Below, piece after piece: positions 51,924 to 61,161 of a stretch of 64,000 bases of DNA. The stretch covers positions 2,260,501 through 2,324,500 of the forward strand of contig NZ_CP019344.1 of NCBI RefSeq assembly GCF_002117125.1, read 5' to 3'. The first letter of the stretch is position 1. Each line of letters opens with the position of its first letter. This stretch comes from Nonlabens spongiae. Lineage in GTDB: Bacteria > Bacteroidota > Bacteroidia > Flavobacteriales > Flavobacteriaceae. Both the position numbers and the translations under genes were made by a program. Below the pieces are notes generated by a model. It was not told the origin of the DNA. It saw only the letters and a program-made list of their open reading frames with translations, and did no database searches.

Positions 51924-53282
51924 ATGAAATTCAAGAATTCTATAGTTCTCGTTGTAGCTGTTTTTAGTTTCGCTTTCGCGAAAGCGCAAGACGATATGCA
52001 ATGCCGACAAATGTTGAGCATCTACGCAGAAAACGCAAAAGCTAAGCTGTACGATGAAGCATATAAACAACTTCCCCAACTAGTAGAAAACTGCCCAAAA
52101 TTGAGTGCAGCGATCTACCAGTACGGCGAGCGTATCTATGAACACCGTTTGAAAAAGAAGGTAGGTACTGAAAAGGAAAATGCTGACGGCTTAATCAAAA
52201 TGCTTGATGCACAAATCACCATGTTTCCTGACAAGGTAAACGATGCTAAAAAGACCATAGAAAAAGCTATGGCTATGTATAAATACAACATCGGCACGCA
52301 CGATGAGGTATTTAATATTTTAGATGGTGTCTTTAAAAATGACCGTGAGAACTTTACAGATCCACGAGGAATGATGACGTACTTCAAACTTGCTGAGGAG
52401 CGTTACAATGAAGGTAAAATGACCCTTCAGGAACTGTTTGACATTTATGATGCATTAACTGAGCAAATTGATTCTTTACTAAACGAGCGTTCTGAAGTCA
52501 TTCAAAAATTGAATGAAAAAGAAGCAGAAAGTGAACTCACTGATAAAGAAAAGAAAGAAATCAAGAATCAGGAAATCAACCTCAAAAACTATGGAATCGT
52601 AAAAGGCTCAGTAAATGGAACGTTAGGCGCTCTAGCTGACTGTGACAAATTAATACCTCTTTATGATGTAGAATTTGAAAACAAAAAAACAGATAAAAAC
52701 TGGTTGAGTAATGTACTGGTAAGACTTCAAAAGAAAGATTGTACTGATGACCCACTTTACATCAAGTCTGTAAAAGCTCTTCATGACATCAATCCTAGTG
52801 CAAAAACAGCTTATGGTCTAGGTAACATTGCTGAGTCAACTGCTGAGAAATTCAAATACTGGGATCAAGCAATTGAACTAGGTGTGGATAACGATTTAAA
52901 ATCTGCTATTCACTACAAAAAAGGTAACGTTTATAAAGGTCAAGGTGCCTATTCAAAAGCAAAGAGAGAATATATTCTTTCTAATCAGGCTAAGCCTTCT
53001 TTTGGGATGCCTTACCTGAAAATTGCTGAAATGATCGCAAAAAGTGGAAATAACTGTGGAGCTACACCTTTTGAAAAGAGAGCGATCAACTGGTTGGCGG
53101 CTCGTTATGCGCGTAAAGCAGCAGCGGTAGATCCATCAATAAGAAGCACAGCAAACAAATATGCTGAAAGTTATAATGGTACTGCTCCAAATACGAGCGA
53201 AATCTTCATGGATAAAAAATATAACCAAGGAGACACCATTACCTTTAACTGCTGGGTAGGAGAATCAGTACGTATACCATAA
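51924..53282 (+). CDS. exported TPR-type protein
   Basis: A 452-aa protein with a signal peptide cut after FAFAKA, before QDDMQC. It is helical throughout, with TPR-like repeats near the C terminus (HYKKGNVYKGQGAYSKAKRE, LSNQAKPSFGMPYLKIAEMI) and a coiled-coil about 165-205 (NERSEVIQKLNEKEAE). Conserved in flavobacteria between an outer-membrane barrel and lptC; function unknown, likely periplasmic. The iterated palindrome (51971-51986) encodes the last residues of the signal peptide including the A-x-A cleavage site. Confidence 0.82.
   Translation: MKFKNSIVLVVAVFSFAFAKAQDDMQCRQMLSIYAENAKAKLYDEAYKQLPQLVENCPKLSAAIYQYGERIYEHRLKKKVGTEKENADGLIKMLDAQITMFPDKVNDAKKTIEKAMAMYKYNIGTHDEVFNILDGVFKNDRENFTDPRGMMTYFKLAEERYNEGKMTLQELFDIYDALTEQIDSLLNERSEVIQKLNEKEAESELTDKEKKEIKNQEINLKNYGIVKGSVNGTLGALADCDKLIPLYDVEFENKKTDKNWLSNVLVRLQKKDCTDDPLYIKSVKALHDINPSAKTAYGLGNIAESTAEKFKYWDQAIELGVDNDLKSAIHYKKGNVYKGQGAYSKAKREYILSNQAKPSFGMPYLKIAEMIAKSGNNCGATPFEKRAINWLAARYARKAAAVDPSIRSTANKYAESYNGTAPNTSEIFMDKKYNQGDTITFNCWVGESVRIP
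51971..51986. repeat. iterated palindrome inside a signal-peptide coding region
   Basis: Intact CGCTTTCGCGAAAGCG, read as AFAKA and supplying the signal peptidase site of the TPR protein. Confidence 0.95.
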
Positions 53283-53283
53283 G

Positions 53284-53871
53284 ATGAATTTTACAAAACA
53301 TCCAAGTTTTATCATGATCACGGCACTAGCCGTGATCTGTTTTTTGGCATCTTGTGAGGGCAACCTCAAAGAAGTCCAGAAGATGGAGCTTTCTTCAAAC
53401 GAGCCTATCGGAGAAGCAGAAAACATGCTGTTGAAGTATTCTGATAGCGGCTCAATCAAAATGACTTTGAAAGGAAAAAAAATGCTAGACTTTAGCAATG
53501 ACGCTTTTCCCTACACGCATTTTCCAGAAGGTATCTACGTAGAGCTGTTCAATAAAAAAGACACTACAAAAACCACTATCGTCGCAGATATCGCAACTGT
53601 ATATGACATGACAGACATCATCGACCTTCAAGGCAACGTGATTGTAAAAGATAGTGACGGTAATACCTTGATGGGAGAACAGTTGTTTTTTAATCAAAGC
53701 GATAAATGGATTTTCACAAACGATAGATTCCGTACCTTTCTTGTAAATAATGACACGGGTGGGGAATTTGGTAAAACCTCAGGAATACGATTTGATGCAG
53801 ATCAGGATCTCAATAATGCACAAGTAGGTGAACCAGACGATCAGTTCATTAACAACAATACAAATGAGTAA
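53284..53871 (+). CDS. lptC: LPS-export periplasmic protein LptC
   Basis: Membrane-anchored OstA-type protein that passes LPS from the LptBFG transporter to LptA. A lipobox-like end FLASC (Cys24) suggests a lipid anchor instead of the single helix of enterobacteria. The OstA-like beta-jellyroll shows MLLKYSDSGSIKMTLKG, YPEGIYVELF-type FPEGIYVELF and ADIATVYDMTDIIDLQGNVI with NTLMGEQLFFNQSDKWIF. Length 195 aa fits Bacteroidetes LptC. It starts one base after the TPR stop. Confidence 0.9.
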   Translation: MNFTKHPSFIMITALAVICFLASCEGNLKEVQKMELSSNEPIGEAENMLLKYSDSGSIKMTLKGKKMLDFSNDAFPYTHFPEGIYVELFNKKDTTKTTIVADIATVYDMTDIIDLQGNVIVKDSDGNTLMGEQLFFNQSDKWIFTNDRFRTFLVNNDTGGEFGKTSGIRFDADQDLNNAQVGEPDDQFINNNTNE

Positions 53872-54055
53872 GTTTTTTAAATATTTTGAGTACGCATACA
53901 TCGTTTTTGCACTAATTTTCATCGGTACAGCGATATATGAGTATAATATCTCTCCCAACAGATCCTACATGCTTTTTGCGATGGGGATCGTGGCAATACT
54001 TATGTTTTTCTTCAAAAGACGTTTTAGACGTAGATTTGAGGAGCGTAACAAATAA
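53864..54055 (+). CDS. small membrane protein between lptC and a CNNM gene
   Basis: 63 aa from the ATG at 53864, which overlaps the lptC stop by 8 bp (ATGAGTAA); the longer open frame from 53828 would lie in lptC. Two helices (about 9-24 and 31-47) are followed by a strongly basic tail KRRFRRRFEERNK. It keeps its place next to lptC in related genomes as far as I recall. Function unknown. Confidence 0.75.
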   Translation: MSKFFKYFEYAYIVFALIFIGTAIYEYNISPNRSYMLFAMGIVAILMFFFKRRFRRRFEERNK

Positions 54056-54061
54056 ACTCGC

Positions 54062-55333
54062 GTGACCGAGCAAATCATCACCATTATTGCGATGCTCATA
54101 TTGAGCGCTTTTTTTTCTGGTATGGAGATCGCTTATGTGTCTTCAAACAAGATTCATATTGAGCTGGAAAAACGCCAGGGAGATATTATAGGTCGTATAT
54201 TAGGTAGACTTACGGCCAGACCGTCCAAGTTTATCATTACCATGCTTATAGGGAACAGCATTGCACTGGTAATCTACGGCTTTGCTATGGGTGATTTGCT
54301 CACGCACCAACTGGCTCAGCATTATCCCTCTCTCGCATACGGTTTTGAAGGTTTACTTACCCAAACCGTAATTTCAACTCTGGTAATTTTGCTAACGGCA
54401 GAATTCCTGCCCAAGGTGTTCTTTCAAATCTACTCAAACGAGCTGCTCAAGTTCTTTGCTTTACCAGCATATCTGTTTTACATATTGTTCTCGAGTTTAT
54501 CGTGGTTATGCATTAAGATTTCAGACTTTTTCTTGAAGACCTTTTTTAAGACTGATGGAGACCCCATTCAGCTCACATTTTCCAAGATGGAACTGGGGAA
54601 CTACATCACAGAACAAATGGAAAGCGCCCAAGAGCAGAAGGAAGTGGACAGCGAGATCCAGATTTTTCAGAATGCTCTCGACTTTGGTGGGTTGAAGGCT
54701 CGTGAGGTTATGGTGCCGCGTACTGAGATTGTGTCGGTTTTACTGGAAACCAGTATTAAGGATTTAAGCAAAAAGTTTGTCGCAACGGGTCTGTCTAAAA
54801 TTGTAGTACACAACGAGACCATTGACGATATTGTAGGTTATGTGCACAGCTTTGATCTGTTCAAAAGTCCAGAAGAAATCAAGGATATTCAGCGTACGGT
54901 AATCAATGTCCCAGAAACCATGCTTGCAAAAGATGTGCTGAATCTATTGATCAAACGTCACAAAAGCATCGCGATCGTGCTGGACGAGTATGGAGGTACC
55001 AGTGGGTTAATCACCGTTGAGGATATCGTTGAAGAATTACTCGGAGAGATTGAAGATGAGCATGACTCAGACATCTTTATCGATTCTCAAATCTCTGAAA
55101 CAGAGTACAAGTTCAGCGCCCGATTAGAAGTAGATCAGGTAAATGAGAACCACAAACTAGACCTTCCAGAAAGTGAGCATTATGAGACTATAGGTGGTTT
55201 AATTGTTCATGAAACCGAAGGAATTCCTAAGGAAGGCGAGGAAGTCAGTATAGAAAACTACACCTTTACCATTCTCGAGACTTCTAACAATAAGATCGAT
55301 TTGGTACATCTTAAAATCGAGGAACCCGATTAA
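54062..55333 (+). CDS. CNNM/CorC-type transporter-like membrane protein (hemolysin family), long form
   Basis: A 423-aa protein: DUF21/CNNM membrane domain (about 1-190, four helices, opening ILSAFFSGMEIAYVSSNKI), then a pair of CBS domains (MVPRTEIVSVL at about 218; IAIVLDEYGGTSGLITVEDI at about 308), and a C-terminal CorC/HlyC FAD-like domain with SARLEVDQVNE and YETIGGLIV. The family is linked to magnesium or cobalt efflux; hemolysin is a historical label. It starts at GTG 54062. A shorter relative lies at 59.1 kb. Confidence 0.92.
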   Translation: MTEQIITIIAMLILSAFFSGMEIAYVSSNKIHIELEKRQGDIIGRILGRLTARPSKFIITMLIGNSIALVIYGFAMGDLLTHQLAQHYPSLAYGFEGLLTQTVISTLVILLTAEFLPKVFFQIYSNELLKFFALPAYLFYILFSSLSWLCIKISDFFLKTFFKTDGDPIQLTFSKMELGNYITEQMESAQEQKEVDSEIQIFQNALDFGGLKAREVMVPRTEIVSVLLETSIKDLSKKFVATGLSKIVVHNETIDDIVGYVHSFDLFKSPEEIKDIQRTVINVPETMLAKDVLNLLIKRHKSIAIVLDEYGGTSGLITVEDIVEELLGEIEDEHDSDIFIDSQISETEYKFSARLEVDQVNENHKLDLPESEHYETIGGLIVHETEGIPKEGEEVSIENYTFTILETSNNKIDLVHLKIEEPD

Positions 55334-55374
55334 ATTATAGCGACCTGTTCTAGTGAAAAGATTTTTGAGGATCT

Positions 55375-55390
55375 CGCTTTCGCGAAAGCG
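55375..55390. repeat. iterated palindrome (CNNM-ppiD gap)
   Basis: Intact CGCTTTCGCGAAAGCG followed by TAAAAGCC, 42 bp after the CNNM stop. Confidence 0.95.
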
Positions 55391-55557
55391 TAAAAGCCAC
55401 TCGCAACAGTTCATAATTTGTACTTAAGCTCTTGATTGAGGCGCTCGCTTCATACCAGAAGCAGATACCTATCGTTAAAATCAAACAGAGTGGGTTCATG
55501 AACCTTTAATAATTAGGCGGAAAGGGTTATTTTCGCCGTCTTAAAATTTCTTAAAAA

Positions 55558-57669
55558 ATGGCAGTATTAGGCAAAATCAGAAGTCAAGGAGCGATCTTGA
55601 TCCTAGTGATCGCGCTTGCCCTATTTGCATTCATAATTCAAGGAGTACTTACCAGCAGTGGTCAGTCGCAAAGTGATGCGATAGGATATGTGGGTGATGC
55701 TGAAATCAACCAGAGGACCTTTGCACGCATGGTGGATAACACTCAACGTCAAAGAGGCGGTCAAATGACCACTATTCAAGCTGTAAACAGTGTTTGGGAA
55801 CAAATGGTGCGTAGTGCCGTGCTTGACGAGCAAATGGAAGCCGCCGGTATCGAGGTGACTGATGAAGAAGTTGCTGAAAGAGTGAAAGCTTCCTACCGCA
55901 ACAATCCACAGTATCAAAACGCTGATGGTAACTTTTCTGAATCCAAGTTTGCTGCATTTGTAAAGCAAATGGAAACCGGAAATGCTGATGTATGGAATGA
56001 TTACATCCAGCAAATGGCTGATGCCGCTAGACAAGAAAAGTTCTTCAATCTATTGAAATCGGGAATCGTAGGAACAAATGCTGAAGGTGAGATGGATTAC
56101 CGCATGGCAAACGACAATCGCAGTTTCCAGTACGTACAGATTCCATATTCTTCTATTCCAGACTCAACGGTTGAAGTAACTTCTGGAGAGATACAGAAGT
56201 ACATGAACGATCACAAAGAACAGTTTAAAACTGATGCACAACGTGACATCGAGTATGTTCTTTTTAAAGATGAGGCTTCAACTGAGGATCTAGCTGAAAT
56301 GAGAAAGCAACTTTCCCTAAGAAAGTCCATGGACAACTCAACTTATAACGTTAACACAAATCAAGCTGAGGAAATCCCTTCTATACAAGATGCAGAGGAC
56401 AAGCAAAATTATGTGAACAGGTTCTCAGATGTTCCTTACGATGGAACGTGGATGGTGGAGAGCAAATTATCCGCTGCACAAAAGAATGTAGGAGGCGATT
56501 TTGAGAAGGGAAGCGTTTTTGGTCCCTACCAGGATAATGGTTACATGAAATTATCCCTTGTTGAAGACAAGAGAACCATCATGGACAGCGTGTACAACCG
56601 TCACATTCTTGTTGCTTATGCTGGTGCACAAAGATCTACGGCAACACGTACAAAAGAAGAGGCTCAAGCAACTGCTGATAGTATATTTGATCTGATAGGT
56701 CAGAGTAAATCTAAGTTTGACTCTAAGTTTGAGTATTTTGAAGAAAATACGGAGCTTGCAAAAGGTGAAGATCTTGGCTGGACAGTGTATACTAAAAATG
56801 CCAATTCACTTGCCGAAGGTTACCGCAACTTCTTATATGAAAATGAAGAAGGAACGATCGGTATTGCAGAATCTACTTTTGGTTACCACATCATCAGACT
56901 GGATGAGACTACCAGCCCAATTGATCAGATCAAGCTTGCTACGATTGCTAATAAGATCGGTTCTTCTAAAGAAACCGGGAAGAAATTATTTACCAAGTCT
57001 GTGAAGTTTCAACAAGCTGCTGAGTCAGGTGACTTTAATGCTCTAGCTGAGGAAAATGAAGTTATTGTAAAGCCGGTAAAAAACTTGAAGCCGCTGGATG
57101 AATCTCTGCCAGGAGTAAAGAAAAACCGTCAGATTGTAAAGTGGGCTTTTGATGGTGAGCGTGAAATAGGTGACATAGAGCGTTTTGAAACTACTGAAGG
57201 ATACATTATCGTAAAACTTACCGCTAAGCGCAAAGAAGGTATCAAAACGACCCAAGAGGCTAGCTCAACTGTTACTCCTATTCTTAGAAAAGAAAAGAAG
57301 GCAAAAATGATCATGGATAAGATCACTAACACTGAACTTCAAGCCATCGCAACTGCTCAAGGGCAAACGGTTAAAAGTGCCAGCAAAGTAAACCGCAAGA
57401 ATCCAGACATTCCAGGTCCAGGTTCTGAGCCTATGGTTGTGGGAACTGTTTTTGGTTTGGATCAAGATGAGACTTCTAAACCTATCGCAGGTGAGAGCGG
57501 TGTATTTGTAGTAAAAGTTACAGCTATAGAAGATGCACCAGACCTACAGAACTACAGTTCTAATGCTAAGCAAATCGCTACAAGAACAGCAAACCAGTCT
57601 ACAACGCAACTCGTTGAAGCCTTGAAAAAGTCAGCTGAAATTGAAGACAATCGCGATGAGTTCTATTAG
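55558..57669 (+). CDS. peptidyl-prolyl isomerase, PpiD/SurA type
   Basis: A 703-aa envelope folding factor. One N-terminal membrane anchor (about 12-30, LILVIALALFAFIIQGVL), then a SurA-N/PpiD chaperone region (YVGDAEINQRTFARMVDNTQ onward), a PpiC parvulin domain (about 345-450, with RHILVAYAG and LGWTVYTKNA ending GYHIIRLDE), and a second degenerate C-terminal domain. PpiD layout fits better than SurA because of the anchor. A near-consensus -7 box TATTTTCG lies at 55528-55535. Followed by a terminator. Confidence 0.92.
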   Translation: MAVLGKIRSQGAILILVIALALFAFIIQGVLTSSGQSQSDAIGYVGDAEINQRTFARMVDNTQRQRGGQMTTIQAVNSVWEQMVRSAVLDEQMEAAGIEVTDEEVAERVKASYRNNPQYQNADGNFSESKFAAFVKQMETGNADVWNDYIQQMADAARQEKFFNLLKSGIVGTNAEGEMDYRMANDNRSFQYVQIPYSSIPDSTVEVTSGEIQKYMNDHKEQFKTDAQRDIEYVLFKDEASTEDLAEMRKQLSLRKSMDNSTYNVNTNQAEEIPSIQDAEDKQNYVNRFSDVPYDGTWMVESKLSAAQKNVGGDFEKGSVFGPYQDNGYMKLSLVEDKRTIMDSVYNRHILVAYAGAQRSTATRTKEEAQATADSIFDLIGQSKSKFDSKFEYFEENTELAKGEDLGWTVYTKNANSLAEGYRNFLYENEEGTIGIAESTFGYHIIRLDETTSPIDQIKLATIANKIGSSKETGKKLFTKSVKFQQAAESGDFNALAEENEVIVKPVKNLKPLDESLPGVKKNRQIVKWAFDGEREIGDIERFETTEGYIIVKLTAKRKEGIKTTQEASSTVTPILRKEKKAKMIMDKITNTELQAIATAQGQTVKSASKVNRKNPDIPGPGSEPMVVGTVFGLDQDETSKPIAGESGVFVVKVTAIEDAPDLQNYSSNAKQIATRTANQSTTQLVEALKKSAEIEDNRDEFY

Positions 57670-57693
57670 AATTTACAACCTCTAGAATACATG

Positions 57694-57723
57694 AGCCTCA
57701 TAATTAATTTATGGGGCTTTTTT
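57694..57723 (+). terminator. rho-independent terminator after ppiD-type gene
   Basis: Stem AGCCTCATAA / TTATGGGGCT (one G-T pair) with a 5-base loop, then T-run. Confidence 0.85.
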
Positions 57724-57804
57724 ATTGAATTTTTTAGGTAAAAATCTGTTAATCAGATTAAATACACTCTAAAGTATAATACTTTTCACCCAAATTAATT
57801 CATT

Positions 57805-58050
57805 ATGAAAAAGTCAATTTTAAGCATTCTATTTCTTTCATTAACCCTTGTTTTTGCTGTAAGCTGCCGAGACGTGGATGATAAAGAAACCGCTCAAGAA
57901 GAGGAAGTTGAAGCGCTTATCGAAGATGCTGATAACGTAGAGGTAAAAGAAGATAAGCTAAAACTTGAAAGCCCAGACGGATCTGAAATTAAAGTAAAAT
58001 ACGATGAAAACGGAGAAATTGAAAAGGTAAAGACTGACGATAACTCGTAA
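57805..58050 (+). CDS. small acidic lipoprotein
   Basis: An 81-aa protein with a lipoprotein signal ending FAVSCRD (Cys21). The mature 60 residues are almost all charged: an acidic helix (DKETAQEEEVEALIEDAD) then a beta hairpin with KLESPDGSEIKVKYDENGEI. Similar tiny acidic lipoproteins occur in many flavobacteria. It is convergent with the DUF58 gene, 11 bp between stops. Function unknown. Confidence 0.75.
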   Translation: MKKSILSILFLSLTLVFAVSCRDVDDKETAQEEEVEALIEDADNVEVKEDKLKLESPDGSEIKVKYDENGEIEKVKTDDNS

Positions 58051-58061
58051 TCTTCAACATT

Positions 58062-58991
58062 TTATTTAAACATCTGACGTTCCAGTAGAAAAGTGGTCAA
58101 GACTACATTGAAGTTTTGATTAATATCTACTGGAACGTATTTTATTCTATACTGACCACAGCGCACTTTTAATTCGTTGAAATAACGAGTTACCGCTTCT
58201 CTGTAAGCATCTTTTACATTATCTGCATAAAGATTGATCTGCTCTCCAGTCTCGACATCAGTATACTTTGTAGGTTTGTTTGAGAAATCAAAATCAATTT
58301 CAGTAAACTTGTCGTAAGTGTGAAACAATACCACATCGTGTTTGTTATACTTTAAATGCCGCAACGCCTCAAACATCTCGTCTTGAGCTTTATCGCTTTG
58401 AAACATATCTGTGAATAGAAAGACGAGAGATCTGCGTTTTAAATTTTCAGCGATCTGATGAATATAGGCATAGGTATCGGTATTGGATTGTTTTTTTTCA
58501 TCGTTCAAAACCGCGCTCAGTTCGTGCAGTAACATATTATGATGGCGATCGCTACCTTTTTCTGGAGCAAAATACTCGTAGGAATCTGAATAGATACTGA
58601 GTCCCACCGCATCACGCTGCTTTTTTAATAAGTTCATAACTGCAGCACATGCCAAAGCGCTAAAACCTATCTTATTTAGCTTATCTAAACTTTGTGTTTT
58701 GAGTTTGGGATAATGCATGGAGGCACTATTGTCTAAAATGAGATGACACCTAAGATTAGTCTCCTCATCATAACGCTTTGTGTATAGTTTATCTGTTTTG
58801 GCGTAAAGCTTCCAATCGATGTGACGCGTACTCTCGCCCGGATTGTAGATTTTATGTTCTGCAAACTCGGCACTGAAACCATGGAACGGCGACTTATGCA
58901 TACCGCTTATAAAACCTTCTACTACTTGGCTTGCAAGTAGGGCGAGATTTTGAAAACCTGTGGTATTGTTGAGTTGCTTATTGAAATCCAT
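58062..58991 (-). CDS. DUF58 domain protein
   Basis: A 309-aa cytoplasmic protein. The DUF58 signature is GESTRHIDWKLYAKTDKLYT (about 52-71), followed by a von-Willebrand-A-like domain with a MIDAS-type LILDNSASMHYP (about 87). Proteins of this family usually pair with a MoxR ATPase in envelope or aerotolerance (Bat) operons. No MoxR or Bat gene is in the window, so it stands alone here or its partner lies elsewhere. Enzymatic activity is not expected. Confidence 0.9.
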   Translation of the reverse strand: MDFNKQLNNTTGFQNLALLASQVVEGFISGMHKSPFHGFSAEFAEHKIYNPGESTRHIDWKLYAKTDKLYTKRYDEETNLRCHLILDNSASMHYPKLKTQSLDKLNKIGFSALACAAVMNLLKKQRDAVGLSIYSDSYEYFAPEKGSDRHHNMLLHELSAVLNDEKKQSNTDTYAYIHQIAENLKRRSLVFLFTDMFQSDKAQDEMFEALRHLKYNKHDVVLFHTYDKFTEIDFDFSNKPTKYTDVETGEQINLYADNVKDAYREAVTRYFNELKVRCGQYRIKYVPVDINQNFNVVLTTFLLERQMFK

Positions 58992-59018
58992 GATCTGGAT
59001 AGATTAATTTGAATGGTT

Positions 59019-59068
59019 ACGCTTTCGCGCCGTGCCGTCGGCAAGCCTATGGCGGCCGATGGAAAGCG
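59019..59068. repeat. iterated palindrome interrupted at its centre by a ~33-bp insertion
   Basis: Left arm ACGCTTTCGCG (59019-59029) and right arm GAAAGCG (59062-59068) flank about 32 extra bases containing CCGTCGGC and GGCGGCCGA, which can pair with each other. The break is at the same point as in the 4.5 kb copy. It lies between the DUF58 gene and the CNNM gene. Confidence 0.8.
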
Positions 59069-59082
59069 GAATAAATCAAAAG

Positions 59083-60174
59083 CTAAGACCCTTGAGAAGG
59101 CTCTTGAATGTTCTGACGTTTAGCGCGTTTTTCCCAATTCTTACGAGCCAATAACTGCATATCTTCTACATTATCGCTCTCATCCATGATCTCAAGTCCC
59201 AACATGGTTTCTATAATGTCCTCCATAGTAGCTACCCCTTGAACATTTCCATACTCATCTACCACTAGGGACAAATGCTCCTTTGTAGCGATCATTTTTT
59301 CAAAAAGCTTTGGTATGGGCATATCAATCGGCGCAATGGCAATCTCTCGTTTAAGGTCTTTGAGCGTTTCTGCAGGCTTATCATGAATGATATCTTCTAG
59401 GATATGGTCTTTGAGAACATACCCCTTTACATCATCTCTATTGTCGCCATATATAGGAATGCGAGAGAATCTAAGTTCCTTGTTCTGCTCAAAAAACTCT
59501 TTGATCTTAGTATCTTGTTGTGCCATAAACATTACCGATCGTGGTGTCATCACATCCTGCACTAGAATATTATTGAAATTCATCAAACTCTTGATGTACT
59601 GCCCCTCACTAGGTTCAAAAACACCATCTTGGTGGGCGGTTTCAGTAATAGCGACAAAATCCTCGCGTGTCATTGTATTCATGTGAGCGCTTTTTCCTAT
59701 TGCTTTAGTGGTGAGCTGCAGCAACCATAATATCCCGGAGTACTTAAGAAACACTACCATGATTTGCAACACTCTCGTGGAAAATCCAGCAAGCGATTGC
59801 CAGTAGGTGGCGCCTATCGTTTTAGGGATGATTTCTGAAAGTACCAAAATTAAGACCGTCATGATTCCAGAAACGACACCTACCATAGGAATTCCCCATA
59901 AATAATCAGGATAGCCTTCCTGAACGATCGCTTCTGCTTGAACACCCACGAGAATCGCACCTACCGTGTGTGCGAGCGTATTGAGGGTAAGAATCGCGAT
60001 AAGAGGCTTATCTACATCTTCTTTAAGGCTTCGCAACGTGTCTACATAACTGGCACCTTCTTGTTCTTTTACTTTGATGAACGTGGGATTGATACTTAGA
60101 AGAACTGCCTCAAGGATGGAACACAAAAAGGAAAAAAATATCGATATGATCGCATAGATGATCAGTAAGCCCAT
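59083..60174 (-). CDS. CNNM-type membrane protein with CBS pair (hemolysin family), short form
   Basis: A 363-aa relative of the protein at 54.1 kb: CNNM membrane domain with four helices (about 1-170), then two CBS domains (MTPRSVMFMAQQD about 205; LSLVVDEYGNVQGVATMEDI about 295). It stops after the CBS pair and lacks the CorC/HlyC domain of the longer relative. The C-terminal tail is basic and polar. A divalent-cation transport role is suggested by the family; it is not specific. Confidence 0.9.
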   Translation of the reverse strand: MGLLIIYAIISIFFSFLCSILEAVLLSINPTFIKVKEQEGASYVDTLRSLKEDVDKPLIAILTLNTLAHTVGAILVGVQAEAIVQEGYPDYLWGIPMVGVVSGIMTVLILVLSEIIPKTIGATYWQSLAGFSTRVLQIMVVFLKYSGILWLLQLTTKAIGKSAHMNTMTREDFVAITETAHQDGVFEPSEGQYIKSLMNFNNILVQDVMTPRSVMFMAQQDTKIKEFFEQNKELRFSRIPIYGDNRDDVKGYVLKDHILEDIIHDKPAETLKDLKREIAIAPIDMPIPKLFEKMIATKEHLSLVVDEYGNVQGVATMEDIIETMLGLEIMDESDNVEDMQLLARKNWEKRAKRQNIQEPSQGS

Positions 60175-60250
60175 GGGTTGTTTTTTTGTAAAAATAGGGA
60201 AATGGCTGTGAGAATACTCACACCTTAATGTTTCTTGAACATTTTAGGGA

Positions 60251-60964
60251 TCAGTTCATTCCACGTTCCTTCTGGATGGTCTCGTAAGCCTCTTGGACTT
60301 TTTGGAATTTTTGCTGCGCACCTTTTCTATAGGCTTCATCCATATCCATCAACTTATCGGGATGGTATTTCTTAGCCATGCGGCGGTAGGCTTTTTTGAC
60401 TTCGTGATCAGGAACGGTCTTGTCAATTTCCAGGATTTTGTAGGCATTGTCCTGATCTTTGACAAACATGGCCTTAATGGAAATAAAATCCCTTTGAGCC
60501 AGTCGTAAATAACCCGCTATGTTTTCCAGAACCCGTACCTCTGGATCGCTTACGTGTCCATCAGCTTGAGCAATGCCAAATAGGAAGTGTAATATCTGAA
60601 GACGCGACTCGTATCTGGTTCTGGCGTTTAAATATTGGCAGATTCTAGCGGCATTTACCTCACGCTTTTTTACAACGTCATTAAACGTTCTAAAGATAGC
60701 ATTGGCTCTTTCTCTACCGTACGAACTCACAAAATACTGACGTACGTAATTCAGTTCTGTCTGGCTCACCTTACCATCGGCCTTTATGACGACTGAGGTG
60801 AGAGAAAGTAGATTCAGCTCAAAATCTTGCGGACTCACATTTACACTACGCCTATACCTGTCCTGCCCCATAGATTGATAGGTGTCACGTGGTGAGCTAT
60901 CTATAAAAGAAGTGTATATCCAGCGCAGGATAAAAAACAGAACGATGTAACCTAGAAAAGACAT
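60251..60964 (-). CDS. DjlA-like protein: membrane anchor, TerB-like region and J domain
   Basis: A 237-aa protein with one N-terminal membrane helix (about 2-20, SFLGYIVLFFILRWIYTSF), a TerB-like helical bundle (about 50-155, LTSVVIKADGKVSQTELNYV and GIAQADGHVSDPEVRVLE), and a C-terminal J domain with the HPD motif (KKYHPDKLMD, about 208). This is the DjlA layout: a membrane-tethered co-chaperone stimulating DnaK at the membrane. No dnaK lies nearby. Conserved in flavobacteria. Confidence 0.9.
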   Translation of the reverse strand: MSFLGYIVLFFILRWIYTSFIDSSPRDTYQSMGQDRYRRSVNVSPQDFELNLLSLTSVVIKADGKVSQTELNYVRQYFVSSYGRERANAIFRTFNDVVKKREVNAARICQYLNARTRYESRLQILHFLFGIAQADGHVSDPEVRVLENIAGYLRLAQRDFISIKAMFVKDQDNAYKILEIDKTVPDHEVKKAYRRMAKKYHPDKLMDMDEAYRKGAQQKFQKVQEAYETIQKERGMN

Positions 60965-61096
60965 GAATTAATTTACAGAATGTGGATAGTCAATAGGTAT
61001 GCCGAGATGGGGACATGACATTCAAACAAACAATATTCTTTTTATATCAAACAATTCTTCAATTGCAATCACTTAACACCCCTTGTCCTGCGGACA

Positions 61097-61112
61097 TTCC
61101 CCTCGAGGGGAA
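61097..61112. repeat. 16-bp palindrome TTCCCCTCGAGGGGAA
   Basis: Perfect palindrome in the 197-bp gap between the DjlA-like and DUF2480 genes. This gap holds no open frame; only one copy of the motif is in the window. Confidence 0.6.
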
Positions 61113-61161
61113 AGAGAGGTTTGGTTGATACGAGAACCCTGACTTAAACGTGACACTTTGT

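Noticed and set aside
55621..56034. 137-codon frame on the minus strand
   Set aside because: Antisense to the PpiD-type isomerase; no signal or family.
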